Source: Edaphobacter dinghuensis (GTDB lineage Bacteria > Acidobacteriota > Terriglobia > Terriglobales > Acidobacteriaceae). From it: a DNA stretch of 64,000 nucleotides. Shown in pieces: positions 56,901 to 64,000 of this stretch (positions are counted from its first letter, which is position 1; each line of letters opens with the position of its first letter). The translations under genes were made by a program, and so were the position numbers. The notes beneath the pieces were generated by a model that ran no database searches, was not told where the DNA came from, and saw only the letters and a list, made by a program, of their open reading frames with translations. Location: NCBI RefSeq assembly GCF_014640335.1, contig NZ_BMGT01000004.1:186001-250000 (forward strand), in the 5' to 3' direction.

Positions 56901-57599
56901 GACTTCGGCTCCAGCAACGGCACCAAGCTGCCCAACACATTTGACAGGAACATTATGTGGGGACCGAGCGACTTCGATCACCGTCATGTGTTCGTGACAA
57001 ACTTCGTTTACAATATCGACCAGTTCAACCACTCTCCGAATATGTTCAGCCGTGCCACCTTGGGCCACTGGCAGGTCTCCGGAACCTTACAGGCACAGAC
57101 CGGCAGTCCTCTGAGTGTCACCACGGGCACAGACTACGCGGGTGTAGGCCCGGGTTCGGGAGCCCAGTATGTCTGGATGAAGCATGCCACGAAGACTAAT
57201 AAGTCGTTTGCAGGTCAGACTGGTACTTCGAAGTGGTTTGATACTTCAGCCTATGTCACTTCGGACAGCGTGCTGACCACAACCTACGCGGGCAAGTTCC
57301 AGGCCCGTGGAGCTCGTGGTGTGATCACAGGCCCTGGTTTTCAGAGCTATAACGCGGCTCTCAATAAGAGCTGGGTTCTGATTCCAGGCCACGAGAACAC
57401 GGCACTCACCTTCCGTGCTGAGGCGTTCAACTTCCTCAACCACCCCACGCCGGACAACCCCAACCTGACATACACCTCTAGCCAATTTGGTCTGAGTACA
57501 ACCAAGGGTGGCGCAAACGGGAATGGTGGCGGGCAGTCAGCCGGAAACGGCTATGAAGCGGCCCGTCAGTTCCAGTTCAGTCTGCGAGCGTCCTTCTAA
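53910..57599 (+). CDS. TonB-dependent receptor, Oar-like, with carboxypeptidase-regulatory domain
   Basis: This 1,229-residue receptor has the same plan as the other two: carboxypeptidase-regulatory-like domain (SGTVTDPSGAVVANAQI), plug with LLTLDGAPMVRTR and RMVPKSGTSDFHGAAYEYLRNNFFN, and a barrel ending SLRASF. The chosen ATG at 53910 has AAGGAG upstream, but then about 47 residues precede the hydrophobic signal segment (TLFAASLAIPLAITFAPVSAIAQ), a long extension. An ATG at 54051 would give a normal signal peptide but has no ribosome site. It is under a promoter flanked by LacI-type operators and so probably imports a sugar sensed by that regulator. A hairpin follows the stop codon. Confidence 0.92.
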   Translation: MLTDKFKYPARYKTENPTSSEICVVKFDAPSPRLVSRPFLFHLAVIWMFLRHYPLRTLVLRTLFAASLAIPLAITFAPVSAIAQSDSSAVSGTVTDPSGAVVANAQIILRNEGTGVENTVTSNESGQYTVPNVRPGTYTVTVEAAGFQTYKTSGVQVDPSIAKRVDAPMKVGNTSSSIVVEANSNSVQTESAVLGQLVTQEQVKSIQLNGRNPMYLAQMEPGVVRNAPMANFNFGLDNGLNIGGSRSQESLLTLDGAPMVRTRSNGTSVGVADVDTTSQVQVLTGSYQAEYGRSDGGQVRMVPKSGTSDFHGAAYEYLRNNFFNANEWYRKLPSNPIATQQHPQAFRYNQFGWNINGPVYIPGHWNKNKEKLFFLFGQEWVKYNVGDVVTRVVPSVAMRNGDFSELLGSNAGLYGYAVGTQVYHPGTTTPYAGNIIPKSDLSANGVGLLNAFPVPNAATASYNWIDTAPAPQTQRKDTIVVDWVPADAHRIRLTILNYTFHQTSPHNGNFNLLPQKWSRPNQVAVLHYSWNINPTMVNEAIASAASDHVTIGVDTSSGLYDRTKYGINYPYLYGAATKDLPNKYPTIQLPGSFSLLDGTPYPSKSGGIVFTFADNLTKVWGNHTVKVGVSAEYSGENNKDQITVSNTPGSTNNQNGKFVFTDQRIGGATSKVGVANAALGLFDTYGEIGQRSYTLYRAWAYEGFAQDSWHVTPNLVIEAGMRYSFYNPYYAKWGNQSVFSQKDYNAGSAAVVSPINGTVSGTPEQLLNGVVIPGSGFPSSAKGHVSSDILANGYSFLFRGYDRQYSPTIKTNFQPRVGITYQVRPGTVLRAGGGRYIQRLGITDNVFTGGNTPFQPSSSVALGNVDNPGGAGTSANYPLLYSSQAYNYPSPESWNWNVTAEQELKSVGILTISYAGRKGVHLEELLNINQLQPGTLFQPQNLGVKYADTLRPYQGFYAINQATNGGGSIYHALQVNLRRRLVKGLLFGVAYTWSKSEDFGSSNGTKLPNTFDRNIMWGPSDFDHRHVFVTNFVYNIDQFNHSPNMFSRATLGHWQVSGTLQAQTGSPLSVTTGTDYAGVGPGSGAQYVWMKHATKTNKSFAGQTGTSKWFDTSAYVTSDSVLTTTYAGKFQARGARGVITGPGFQSYNAALNKSWVLIPGHENTALTFRAEAFNFLNHPTPDNPNLTYTSSQFGLSTTKGGANGNGGGQSAGNGYEAARQFQFSLRASF

Positions 57600-57625
57600 C
57601 CTGAAACAAATGCTGCAACCCTCAC

Positions 57626-57647
57626 GGGCTCCGCTTCGGTGGAGCCT
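57626..57647 (+). terminator. Hairpin terminator after the third receptor gene
   Basis: GGGCTCC (57626-57632) pairs with GGAGCCT (57641-57647), one G-T pair included, around an 8-base loop. The following GTTTCCTTG is moderately T-rich. Confidence 0.6.
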
Positions 57648-57699
57648 GTTTCCTTGTGCTCAAAAGCATGGGACATTCCGATGGTTGAGCGGGTTTTCC

Positions 57700-58797
57700 A
57701 TTGCGCAGCCTCGCGCCCCAGGCAACCTGACTTCATTGGTTGATAATCCAGGAGCTGCTTTGAACGCAACTGTTGCCGCTCCTTTGACTATCACCACACT
57801 GGATAAACATCTGAAGTCGCCGGTGAGGTGGAACTGGAACGTGACGGTTCAGCAGGAGCTTCCTTTTAGCTCCACGTTGTCAATCGCCTATGTCGGAGGT
57901 CGGGGTCTTCACAATTGGAGAACCTTTGATATCAATCAGCCGACTGTCGCCGCTTTGCAGGCGAACCCTCATATAAACGTCAATTACCTCCGCCCCTACC
58001 GCGGCTTTGCTGCGATTCAGCAGGAGAAGAGCGACGGCAAGTCCAACTACAACTCGCTGCAGGTGGCGTGGAACCGGCGGTTTTTGAAGGGGCTCATGGC
58101 TGGCTTTAGCTATACCTTTGCCAAGAGTATGGATGACAGTTCAAACTACCGAGACATCGTTCCCGATACCTATAACACCAGCAACCTCTGGGGTCCTTCA
58201 GAGTACGACACCCGGCACGTTGTGGTTATTAACTACCTCTACGCGTTACCGTTCTTCCCCAACCAAAATGCGCTTACCGGAAAATTGCTTGGTGGTTGGC
58301 AGTTGAGCGGCAATACTCAATTTCAGACTGGCACACCCTGTGGAATCGGAACGAATAACGACTCGGCAGGCGTCGGAGAGGTTGGCAGCTTTGGGTGCGG
58401 ATCGGAAGGTCAGTTCTACGTAAAGAATGGAACTCCAAGGATCCTCAAGCAATTTGCTGGTTACCCCGGCCACACAGGACAGTACTTCGCAACAACAAAC
58501 CCGGATGGTTCGTCAGTCTTCACGGTACCGACCGCTGGCACCTTCAACCTTCAGAAGGGCGTGCGCGACTCTATCTACCAGCCCGGTTTCCAGAACTGGA
58601 ACTTGTCCATGAAGAAGAAGTTCCCGATCAATGAAAGAGCCGGTTTTGAGTTCAACGCTGATGCCTACAACTTCATCAATCATCCAAACTGGTCGGGGCC
58701 GAACCTTAGCCCAACCTCGGGTCAGTTCGGACAGGTAACTGGAAAGTCAACCAGCAACCCGAGGAACATCCAGGTTGGATTGCGGCTGTTGTTCTAA
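57700..58797 (+). pseudogene. Decayed TonB-dependent receptor, C-terminal barrel fragment
   Basis: This is the last 360 or so residues of a receptor barrel in an open frame, with no signal peptide, plug or start codon of its own; the frame is open upstream into the end of the intact receptor gene. It aligns by eye with that receptor's C-terminus: WNWNVTVQQELPFSSTLSIAYVGGRG beside WNWNVTAEQELKSVGILTISYAGRKG, and it ends GLRLLF. Homology seems to start near 57700. It is best read as a remnant left by deletion or recombination between tandem receptor genes. The frame is still intact, so decay may be recent. Confidence 0.8.
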
Positions 58798-59108
58798 GTA
58801 TTTGAATATTCAGAGCCCCGCCCATAGTCTATGGAAGGGGCTCTGGGCATTAAAGAAGGTCTCATCATCTTTCCCTCAGATTAATCTGATAGCCATCGCT
58901 GATCGATAATCAGAGATCCTGAAGATATTCGGTTTGGTCTTTCAAGCCGTCCAGTGTCGGTTCACGTCTATCGCTATAGCTATATATGTTGTTAAAGTGC
59001 TCATTGGAGCGCCTGAGCAGGTCGCAGCCTCTTTTTCGGCAAATTGGCGTAAAGTCCGGTAAGCTGTAGTGAGATTTGTAGATCTGCGACAGAGTGTTTC
59101 AGTTTCCT
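58798..59108. other. Intergenic region before the polysaccharide locus
   Basis: There is no gene. It holds a terminator hairpin at 58811-58845. The remaining 260 bases probably contain the promoter of the export operon. An AT-rich segment (CTATAGCTATATATG, about 58974-58988) is a possible -10 area, but I find no convincing -35 box. Confidence 0.45.
58811..58845 (+). terminator. Hairpin terminator after the receptor fragment
   Basis: CAGAGCCCC (58811-58819) pairs with GGGGCTCTG (58837-58845), and CCAT/ATGG extends the stem inside. No clear T-tract follows, although the structure is strong. Confidence 0.65.
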
Positions 59109-61904
59109 ATGAGCAAAGACGAGAAGGGCGAAAGACTTACAGGCGTGAAAACAGCATTTGTGAAATATCCTCTTATCAAGATTGGCCGTTGGCCTGTCAG
59201 CCTTCTGATTCTTACTCTTCTCTTTGCAGGTAGTGGAGTACGGTACGGTGTTGGGCAGGAACAAGGGACATCCACGGATCAGGGACAGACGCCTGACTTG
59301 ATGCCGCAATTGTTTCCTCTGAATACTTCCACTGGTTCTACCGGTTCAGCTTCTTCCGTTGTCACATCGACTGGCTCATCGGTAAATACAAATAATGGCG
59401 ACCTGAACAGCCCATCAAATACCAGTACCACGCAAAATTTGACTCAAGCGCAGCGGATTCAACAGGAAGCACTTCGAAATCAGCAACGTCTTTTGAGGCT
59501 ACGGCAAAAGCCAGCCCTGACAGAGTTTCAACAGATGGTGGCAGCTACAACTGGACGAACGCTGCCGATCTTTGGAGCCTCAGTCTTCCGAAATGCTCTT
59601 CCTTCGACCTTCTCTCCGGTTAGTGATGTACCTGTCACGCCTGACTATGTGATCGGTCCAGGAGACGAGTTGCGTTTGCAGATCTGGGGTCAAGTCAATT
59701 TAAAAAGCTCCTTTATCGTGGATCGAACTGGATCGATCGCGTTACCTGGGGCAGGTACGATTCATGTTGCTGGAATACGGTTTGATCATTTGACCGATTT
59801 TTTGCGTTCACAGCTCGAAAGGGTTTACCGCAATTTCGATCTGAATGTAAATATGGGTCAACTACGGTCGATCCAGGTGTTCGTGGTAGGCGAAGCGAAT
59901 ATGCCCGGTAGCTATATAGTAGGCTCGCTAAGCACCTTATTGAATGCTCTGTTTTATGCGGGAGGGCCGAAGCCTCAAGGAAGTCTGCGCGATATTCAAT
60001 TGAAGCGTGGCGGAAAGACCATCCTTCATTTTGATTTGTACGATGTGCTGTTGCATGGAGATAAAACTAATGACGTGCAGCTTGCATCGGGAGACGTCGT
60101 TTTCATTCCGCCTGCTGGGAAACAGGTTGCGGTCGTCGGCAGCGTTAACAATCCTGGAATTTATGAACTGCGGAATGAAACAACGATTGAACAGGTTCTT
60201 CAGCTGGCTGGCGGTCGAACAAGCATAGCTGTGAATTCCAAAGCGCGTGTGGAACGCATTTACGACCATGCAGTGCGCAGCATTATGGAAGTGAATCTGT
60301 CGGAGCCTAGCGCCTTTCAAGTGCAGGACGGCGACATTGTTACGGTCAATGCCATTGTCGATCGCTTCAAAGATGCTGTGACTTTGCGCGGGAATGTCGC
60401 CAATCCTGGAAGGTATACCTGGCATCCCGGAATGCGGGTGAGTGATCTGATCCCAAACAAAGATGCACTGATCACACGAAGCTACTGGCAACACGAAAAC
60501 GATCTCGGGCACATGACCATGAACTACGAACCCGAGCCCGAGCGAGATGCTCGAGGGGTGCTACAACGGCCATATAATCCATACAATTCATATAGTCCGT
60601 ACAGATCATCGACTCAAGCTGGTTCTATGCAGAACTTGAATGGCACAGGGCTGCAGCAATCGAATGGATCGCAGACTCAGGCTGGCATGAATCAGGATCA
60701 ATATGGCAACGAGCTGGAGCAATATGGTGCCGTGCAAGACCAGTCCAGCCTTGATCAATATGGTGCTTTCCAAGGACAATCCAGTACTGCTCCAGATCAA
60801 TCGCAGACGACTGGAGGACAACCCTCTTCTTCGTCAACCACAACGCCGACAGGGGGTACAGCACAGGCATCTTCAGATACGAGCGCTGGAGGAAATTCGG
60901 TTGGGGCGGCCTTGACTGGCAGTATTGGCCGATTCCCCATCAAAACAACCGTGGTCCTGAGTGCTCCGGATATTGATTGGAGCTACGCCGTGATCGAGCG
61001 GCAAAATAAGGAGACTCTAAAGACCTCGCTCCTGCCATTTAATTTAGGCAAAGTTATTTTGGATGGCGATCAATCGCAAAATCTCGAATTGCTTCCTGGC
61101 GATGTCGTAACCATCTTTTCGACTGCTGATATTCGGGTACCAATCTCACAGCAAACCCGATTTGTGCGGCTGGAGGGTGAGTTCGTGGGGTCTGGAGTAT
61201 ATAGCGTGAAACCCGGAGAGACCCTGAGACAGTTGTTGAGGCGTGCTGGCGGTTTTACCCCTGACGCTTATCTCTACGCATCGGAGTTTACAAGAGAATC
61301 TACGCGCCGGGTTCAGCAGCAAAGATTGAATGAGTACGCAGATCAATTGGAGATACAAGCGGCGGCGGCGGCTGCCGCTGGTAATGCAGCAGCGGTTAAT
61401 GCTCAGGATGCGGCTGCAGCTACTGCTGCTGCTTCGGCCGCGCAGGCCTCGATTACCCAATTGAGACGGGCGCGACCTAATGGCAGGATTGTGCTCCAGT
61501 TGAAGCCGGATAGTCGTGGGATTGACAGTGTTCCAGATTTACCCCTTGAGGACGGCGATCAGTTTGTAGTGCCGAAGGTTCCAGCAACCGTTAGCGTAGA
61601 GGGAGAAGTTTATAGTGCAAACGCCTTCATCTTTAGGCGCGGAGAACGTACGATTGATTATCTTCGCGAAGCAGGCGGCCCTGACCGGCAGGCAGATATG
61701 AAGCATGCATTTGTACTGCGGGCTGACGGATCGGTTTATAGCCAGCAGTATGGAAATATCAAGAAGGCTACGATCTTTCCAGGGGACACAATTGTGATTC
61801 CGCCGCAGCTTCAGAAGCTTTCAATTATGCGTCAGCTAATCGATATTGGGACAGTGGTAAGTCAATTCGGTATAGGTATCGCAGCAGTCAATCTCTTAAA
61901 ATAA
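59109..61904 (+). CDS. Outer-membrane polysaccharide export protein with SLBB domains
   Basis: This protein of about 931 residues belongs to the Wza-like export family. After a membrane or signal segment (about 28-45) comes a Ser/Thr/Gln-rich stretch, then the Poly_export domain (YVIGPGDELRLQIWGQVNLKSSFIVDRTGSIALPGAG) and several SLBB domains (VVGEANMPGSYIVG, VVGSVNNPGIYELR, LRGNVANPGRYTWHPG, LEGEFVGSGVYSVKPG, VEGEVYSANAFIFRRG). It forms the outer-membrane channel for exopolysaccharide. A Gln/Tyr/Ser-rich insert (DNA 60560-60900) and an Ala-rich stretch (61350-61460) are unusual. The start is uncertain: an upstream GTG at 59094 is in frame and neither has a good ribosome site. Its TAA overlaps the next ATG. 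Confidence 0.88.
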   Translation: MSKDEKGERLTGVKTAFVKYPLIKIGRWPVSLLILTLLFAGSGVRYGVGQEQGTSTDQGQTPDLMPQLFPLNTSTGSTGSASSVVTSTGSSVNTNNGDLNSPSNTSTTQNLTQAQRIQQEALRNQQRLLRLRQKPALTEFQQMVAATTGRTLPIFGASVFRNALPSTFSPVSDVPVTPDYVIGPGDELRLQIWGQVNLKSSFIVDRTGSIALPGAGTIHVAGIRFDHLTDFLRSQLERVYRNFDLNVNMGQLRSIQVFVVGEANMPGSYIVGSLSTLLNALFYAGGPKPQGSLRDIQLKRGGKTILHFDLYDVLLHGDKTNDVQLASGDVVFIPPAGKQVAVVGSVNNPGIYELRNETTIEQVLQLAGGRTSIAVNSKARVERIYDHAVRSIMEVNLSEPSAFQVQDGDIVTVNAIVDRFKDAVTLRGNVANPGRYTWHPGMRVSDLIPNKDALITRSYWQHENDLGHMTMNYEPEPERDARGVLQRPYNPYNSYSPYRSSTQAGSMQNLNGTGLQQSNGSQTQAGMNQDQYGNELEQYGAVQDQSSLDQYGAFQGQSSTAPDQSQTTGGQPSSSSTTTPTGGTAQASSDTSAGGNSVGAALTGSIGRFPIKTTVVLSAPDIDWSYAVIERQNKETLKTSLLPFNLGKVILDGDQSQNLELLPGDVVTIFSTADIRVPISQQTRFVRLEGEFVGSGVYSVKPGETLRQLLRRAGGFTPDAYLYASEFTRESTRRVQQQRLNEYADQLEIQAAAAAAAGNAAAVNAQDAAAATAAASAAQASITQLRRARPNGRIVLQLKPDSRGIDSVPDLPLEDGDQFVVPKVPATVSVEGEVYSANAFIFRRGERTIDYLREAGGPDRQADMKHAFVLRADGSVYSQQYGNIKKATIFPGDTIVIPPQLQKLSIMRQLIDIGTVVSQFGIGIAAVNLLK

Positions 61905-63088
61905 TGAGTAGCTCAGTGACCGCAAGAGTTTCAGAAAATCCATTGCCTCCTGTCCATGATGAGAGTATTGACTTGCTCAAGCTCGCGGCTACTTTTTTAG
62001 CGGAGTGGAAGCTAGGATTTATTGTCGCAATCATTGTTTTTTTGTTGGGCTTGATAATCACGTTTTCAATGACTTCGCTTTTTGAAGCTACGGCTAGCTT
62101 GCTTCCTCACGAAAGTATGGTGCAGACAAATAGTCTTGCAGCGATGTTTTCTGCAAAGAGCCCTGAAGATATGTACCTCGGTTTGCTGGAGAGCCGAAGT
62201 GTTGCCGATCAAGTAATCGATCGAACGGATCTTATGCGCATCTTTCATGCAAAGAACCGCACTATGGCTCGTGCAAAGTTGAAGGATGCCAGTAAGTTCA
62301 CCATCGGAAAAGAAGACACTCTTGTCCATATACGCGTCAGAAATGCAGATGCTAAGAAAGCAGCTGATATTGCGAATGCCTATATTGATGCTTTGCAGAG
62401 TCAGCAAGAGTCAATGTCCGAATCGCAAGCGAGGATCCGGCGCATTATTTTTGAAAAGGAGATGGAAGAAGAGAAAGAAGCCCTTACCTCTGCCGAGATT
62501 GATTTAAAGAAAGATCAAGAAGCATCTGGTCTTGTGCAGATCACATCTCAAACAGAGCTTGGGTTGACTGCGATTGCAAGCGTAAGAGCCCAACTAACAA
62601 GTTTGCAAGTTCAACTGGCGGCACTTTTGACGAGCTATACAGAAGACAGCCCTCAAGTAAAGACGCTAAGGTCGCAAATCATGCGACTAACCGAGCATGA
62701 ACGCGAATTGGAATCGGGAGCAAACAATGTGGTAGGAGCTGCCTTGCCGACGGGTAAAATGCCGGAAGCCAACCTTGAGTATCTACGGAAATACCGTGAA
62801 GTTAAATATCACGAGGCACTTTTAACTGCGCTAGCAACTCAATATGAGACTGCTCACTTTGCCGAAGATAATTCGATTACACAATTCCAAGTAGTTGATC
62901 GAGCTGCTGTCCCCGAACGAAAATCTTGGCCGCCGCGGCTAATTTTTCTTTTTCTTTCCTTGATTTTTGGTGGAATTATAGGTTCAGGTGCAATTGTGCT
63001 GAGAATATTAGTCCGTCGAATATATGCGGATCCTATTCAGCGTCAACATCTCCATGCCATTCGAGAAAGTTTTCGTTTTGCTAAATAA
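61904..63088 (+). CDS. Wzz-type polysaccharide chain-length determinant
   Basis: This 394-residue inner-membrane protein has a transmembrane helix near residues 37-58 (LGFIVAIIVFLLGLIITFSM) and a second near 345-367 (LIFLFLSLIFGGIIGSGAIVL), with a long periplasmic coiled-coil region (about 175-270) between them. The segment PERKSWPPR just before the second helix is the Pro-rich Wzz motif. It controls the length or export of polysaccharide chains. It has no C-terminal tyrosine kinase domain. The start ATG overlaps the stop of the export gene (TAATG), so the two are coupled. Confidence 0.9.
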   Translation: MSSSVTARVSENPLPPVHDESIDLLKLAATFLAEWKLGFIVAIIVFLLGLIITFSMTSLFEATASLLPHESMVQTNSLAAMFSAKSPEDMYLGLLESRSVADQVIDRTDLMRIFHAKNRTMARAKLKDASKFTIGKEDTLVHIRVRNADAKKAADIANAYIDALQSQQESMSESQARIRRIIFEKEMEEEKEALTSAEIDLKKDQEASGLVQITSQTELGLTAIASVRAQLTSLQVQLAALLTSYTEDSPQVKTLRSQIMRLTEHERELESGANNVVGAALPTGKMPEANLEYLRKYREVKYHEALLTALATQYETAHFAEDNSITQFQVVDRAAVPERKSWPPRLIFLFLSLIFGGIIGSGAIVLRILVRRIYADPIQRQHLHAIRESFRFAK

Positions 63089-63094
63089 GATCGT

Positions 63095-64000
63095 ATGAGG
63101 TTATCGATCGGTATTCGACGGCATCCGATTGCAGCAGTAGTGTCCTGGCTATTGCTTACCTTTCTTGTCCTCTTGCCAAAAGGGGGAGTCAAAGCGGGAG
63201 ATACGCCGCTAACGTGGGGATATCTTATCCTTGGTATCACAGCGGTTCCGCTGTGCCTTGTACGATTACTCACCTCACCGCTTAAATTCTCGCCGCGAGT
63301 AATTTTTGCGATGGCATCGATTGTGCCATTTCAGGCCGTATACATTTTCAGTTACTTCGTAAATGGCGTTGATGATCTTGGATACGCGATTAGTATCTTT
63401 GTTAGTTTTTTTGTGCTTCCTGGAGTTTTCTTTTTCATCTATCCACCATTTCTTCCTTGTATCGATCGATCGCGGTTTGAAAGATATCTGCGCACTTGCA
63501 TCTTATGGGCTGCGATTTATGGTATTTTTTTGTTCTTTTGGCATCCTCTCACAGGCAATTTTATAGAGATACCCTATCTAACGATTAATGCTGCTGATTA
63601 CGGCCTTCTTGAGACAACTAAAAACATCGCTCGTGGTGATTTTTTCAAATTAATTGCCACCTATAACAATGGCAATCTTTATGGCGTTGCTACTCTGATT
63701 CTGTTACCGCTTTATAATTTGTTAGAGCCTAAGCTCTGGCGGCGGAATGTGATGAAGGTTGCCCTTGTCTTAACGCTCTCCCGCACAGTGTGGGCTGGTC
63801 TCATCGTCGATCAAGTTCTGTCACTCCTTTGGTTGCTTCGAAAGAATATATTTACGTTTCCACGTCTTTATCTTCAAGGTGCCGTGGCTCGTGTTGCAGC
63901 TGTGGTGGTCATGATAGGGACAGTACTTTCGGCGTTGCTCTTTAATGCAAAAACGATTGCCTTTTTGTTCGATCCCACTTTGGGTGGGCGTTCGGGGGAA
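63095..64000 (+). CDS. O-antigen ligase/polymerase-like membrane protein, 3' end cut by window
   Basis: The frame is open to the last base of the window (302 codons seen). The ATG at 63095 lies 6 bp after the Wzz stop. I translate at least seven hydrophobic membrane segments, including VVSWLLLTFLVLLP, LTWGYLILGITAVPLCLV, ISIFVSFFVLPGVFFFIY and VARVAAVVVMIGTVLSALLF. The stretch FKLIATYNNGNLYGVATLI followed by VLTLSRTVWAGLIV matches the pattern of Wzy/WaaL-type O-antigen polymerases and ligases, which act on lipid-linked glycans in the inner membrane. Position after Wza- and Wzz-like genes supports this. Polymerase versus ligase cannot be decided. Confidence 0.75.
   Translation, partial: MRLSIGIRRHPIAAVVSWLLLTFLVLLPKGGVKAGDTPLTWGYLILGITAVPLCLVRLLTSPLKFSPRVIFAMASIVPFQAVYIFSYFVNGVDDLGYAISIFVSFFVLPGVFFFIYPPFLPCIDRSRFERYLRTCILWAAIYGIFLFFWHPLTGNFIEIPYLTINAADYGLLETTKNIARGDFFKLIATYNNGNLYGVATLILLPLYNLLEPKLWRRNVMKVALVLTLSRTVWAGLIVDQVLSLLWLLRKNIFTFPRLYLQGAVARVAAVVVMIGTVLSALLFNAKTIAFLFDPTLGGRSGE

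Overview
The window looks like the chromosome of a soil acidobacterium of the subdivision-1 type (Terriglobus, Granulicella or Edaphobacter-like). This is inferred from content. There are three very large outer-membrane receptors with an N-terminal carboxypeptidase-regulatory-like domain, a choice-of-anchor-D lipoprotein, two glucuronoyl-esterase-like proteins, and ordinary housekeeping genes in short operons. No rRNA or other direct taxonomic marker is present.

Region 1 (1 to about 8,000) is an accessory island. It holds the C-terminal half of a HipA-type kinase, a lipase-like membrane protein broken by a one-base frameshift, a candidate PD-(D/E)XK nuclease, a convergent HEPN-motif protein, and an ATGA-coupled pair consisting of a VPA1262-like protein with a PLD-like HDR motif and a large protein of unknown function. 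It ends in gene-free, repeat-bearing DNA carrying what looks like the orphan 3' end of a tRNA gene (7973-7995), a plausible integration scar. This is the most likely place for an undescribed, probably defensive, system.

Region 2 (8,285-20,540) is a nutrient-uptake region: a receptor behind a near-consensus promoter; a GNAT acetyltransferase; a DeoR regulator, arabinokinase-like GHMP kinase and EamA transporter on the minus strand; and a divergent second receptor followed by a glycerophosphodiester phosphodiesterase. A 20-bp palindrome lies between the DeoR gene and the receptor.

Region 3 (20,766-33,834) is a polysaccharide-degradation cluster: TetR regulator, GH2 enzyme, CE15-like esterase, GH106-like enzyme, GH35-like enzyme with an SGNH esterase, and a second CE15-like esterase. 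Nearly all products carry export signals. The set would suit removal of galactose, rhamnose, acetyl and glucuronate-ester decorations from pectin or hemicellulose.

Region 4 (34,016-52,490) is mostly core: anchor-D lipoprotein, sugar isomerase-like protein, YidB-like protein, ridA, msrB, rpmB, ppc, a Trm112-like 54-residue protein, folD, coaE, an HtrA-type protease, purN, purM, hemL, a glycerate 2-kinase and a CAT-anticodon tRNA of the Ile2 type.

Region 5 (52,671-64,000) has a LacI regulator divergent from a third receptor with two matching operator-like sites between them, a decayed receptor 3' fragment, and the start of an exopolysaccharide or O-antigen locus (SLBB export protein, Wzz-type protein, and a Wzy/ligase-like membrane protein that runs off the window).
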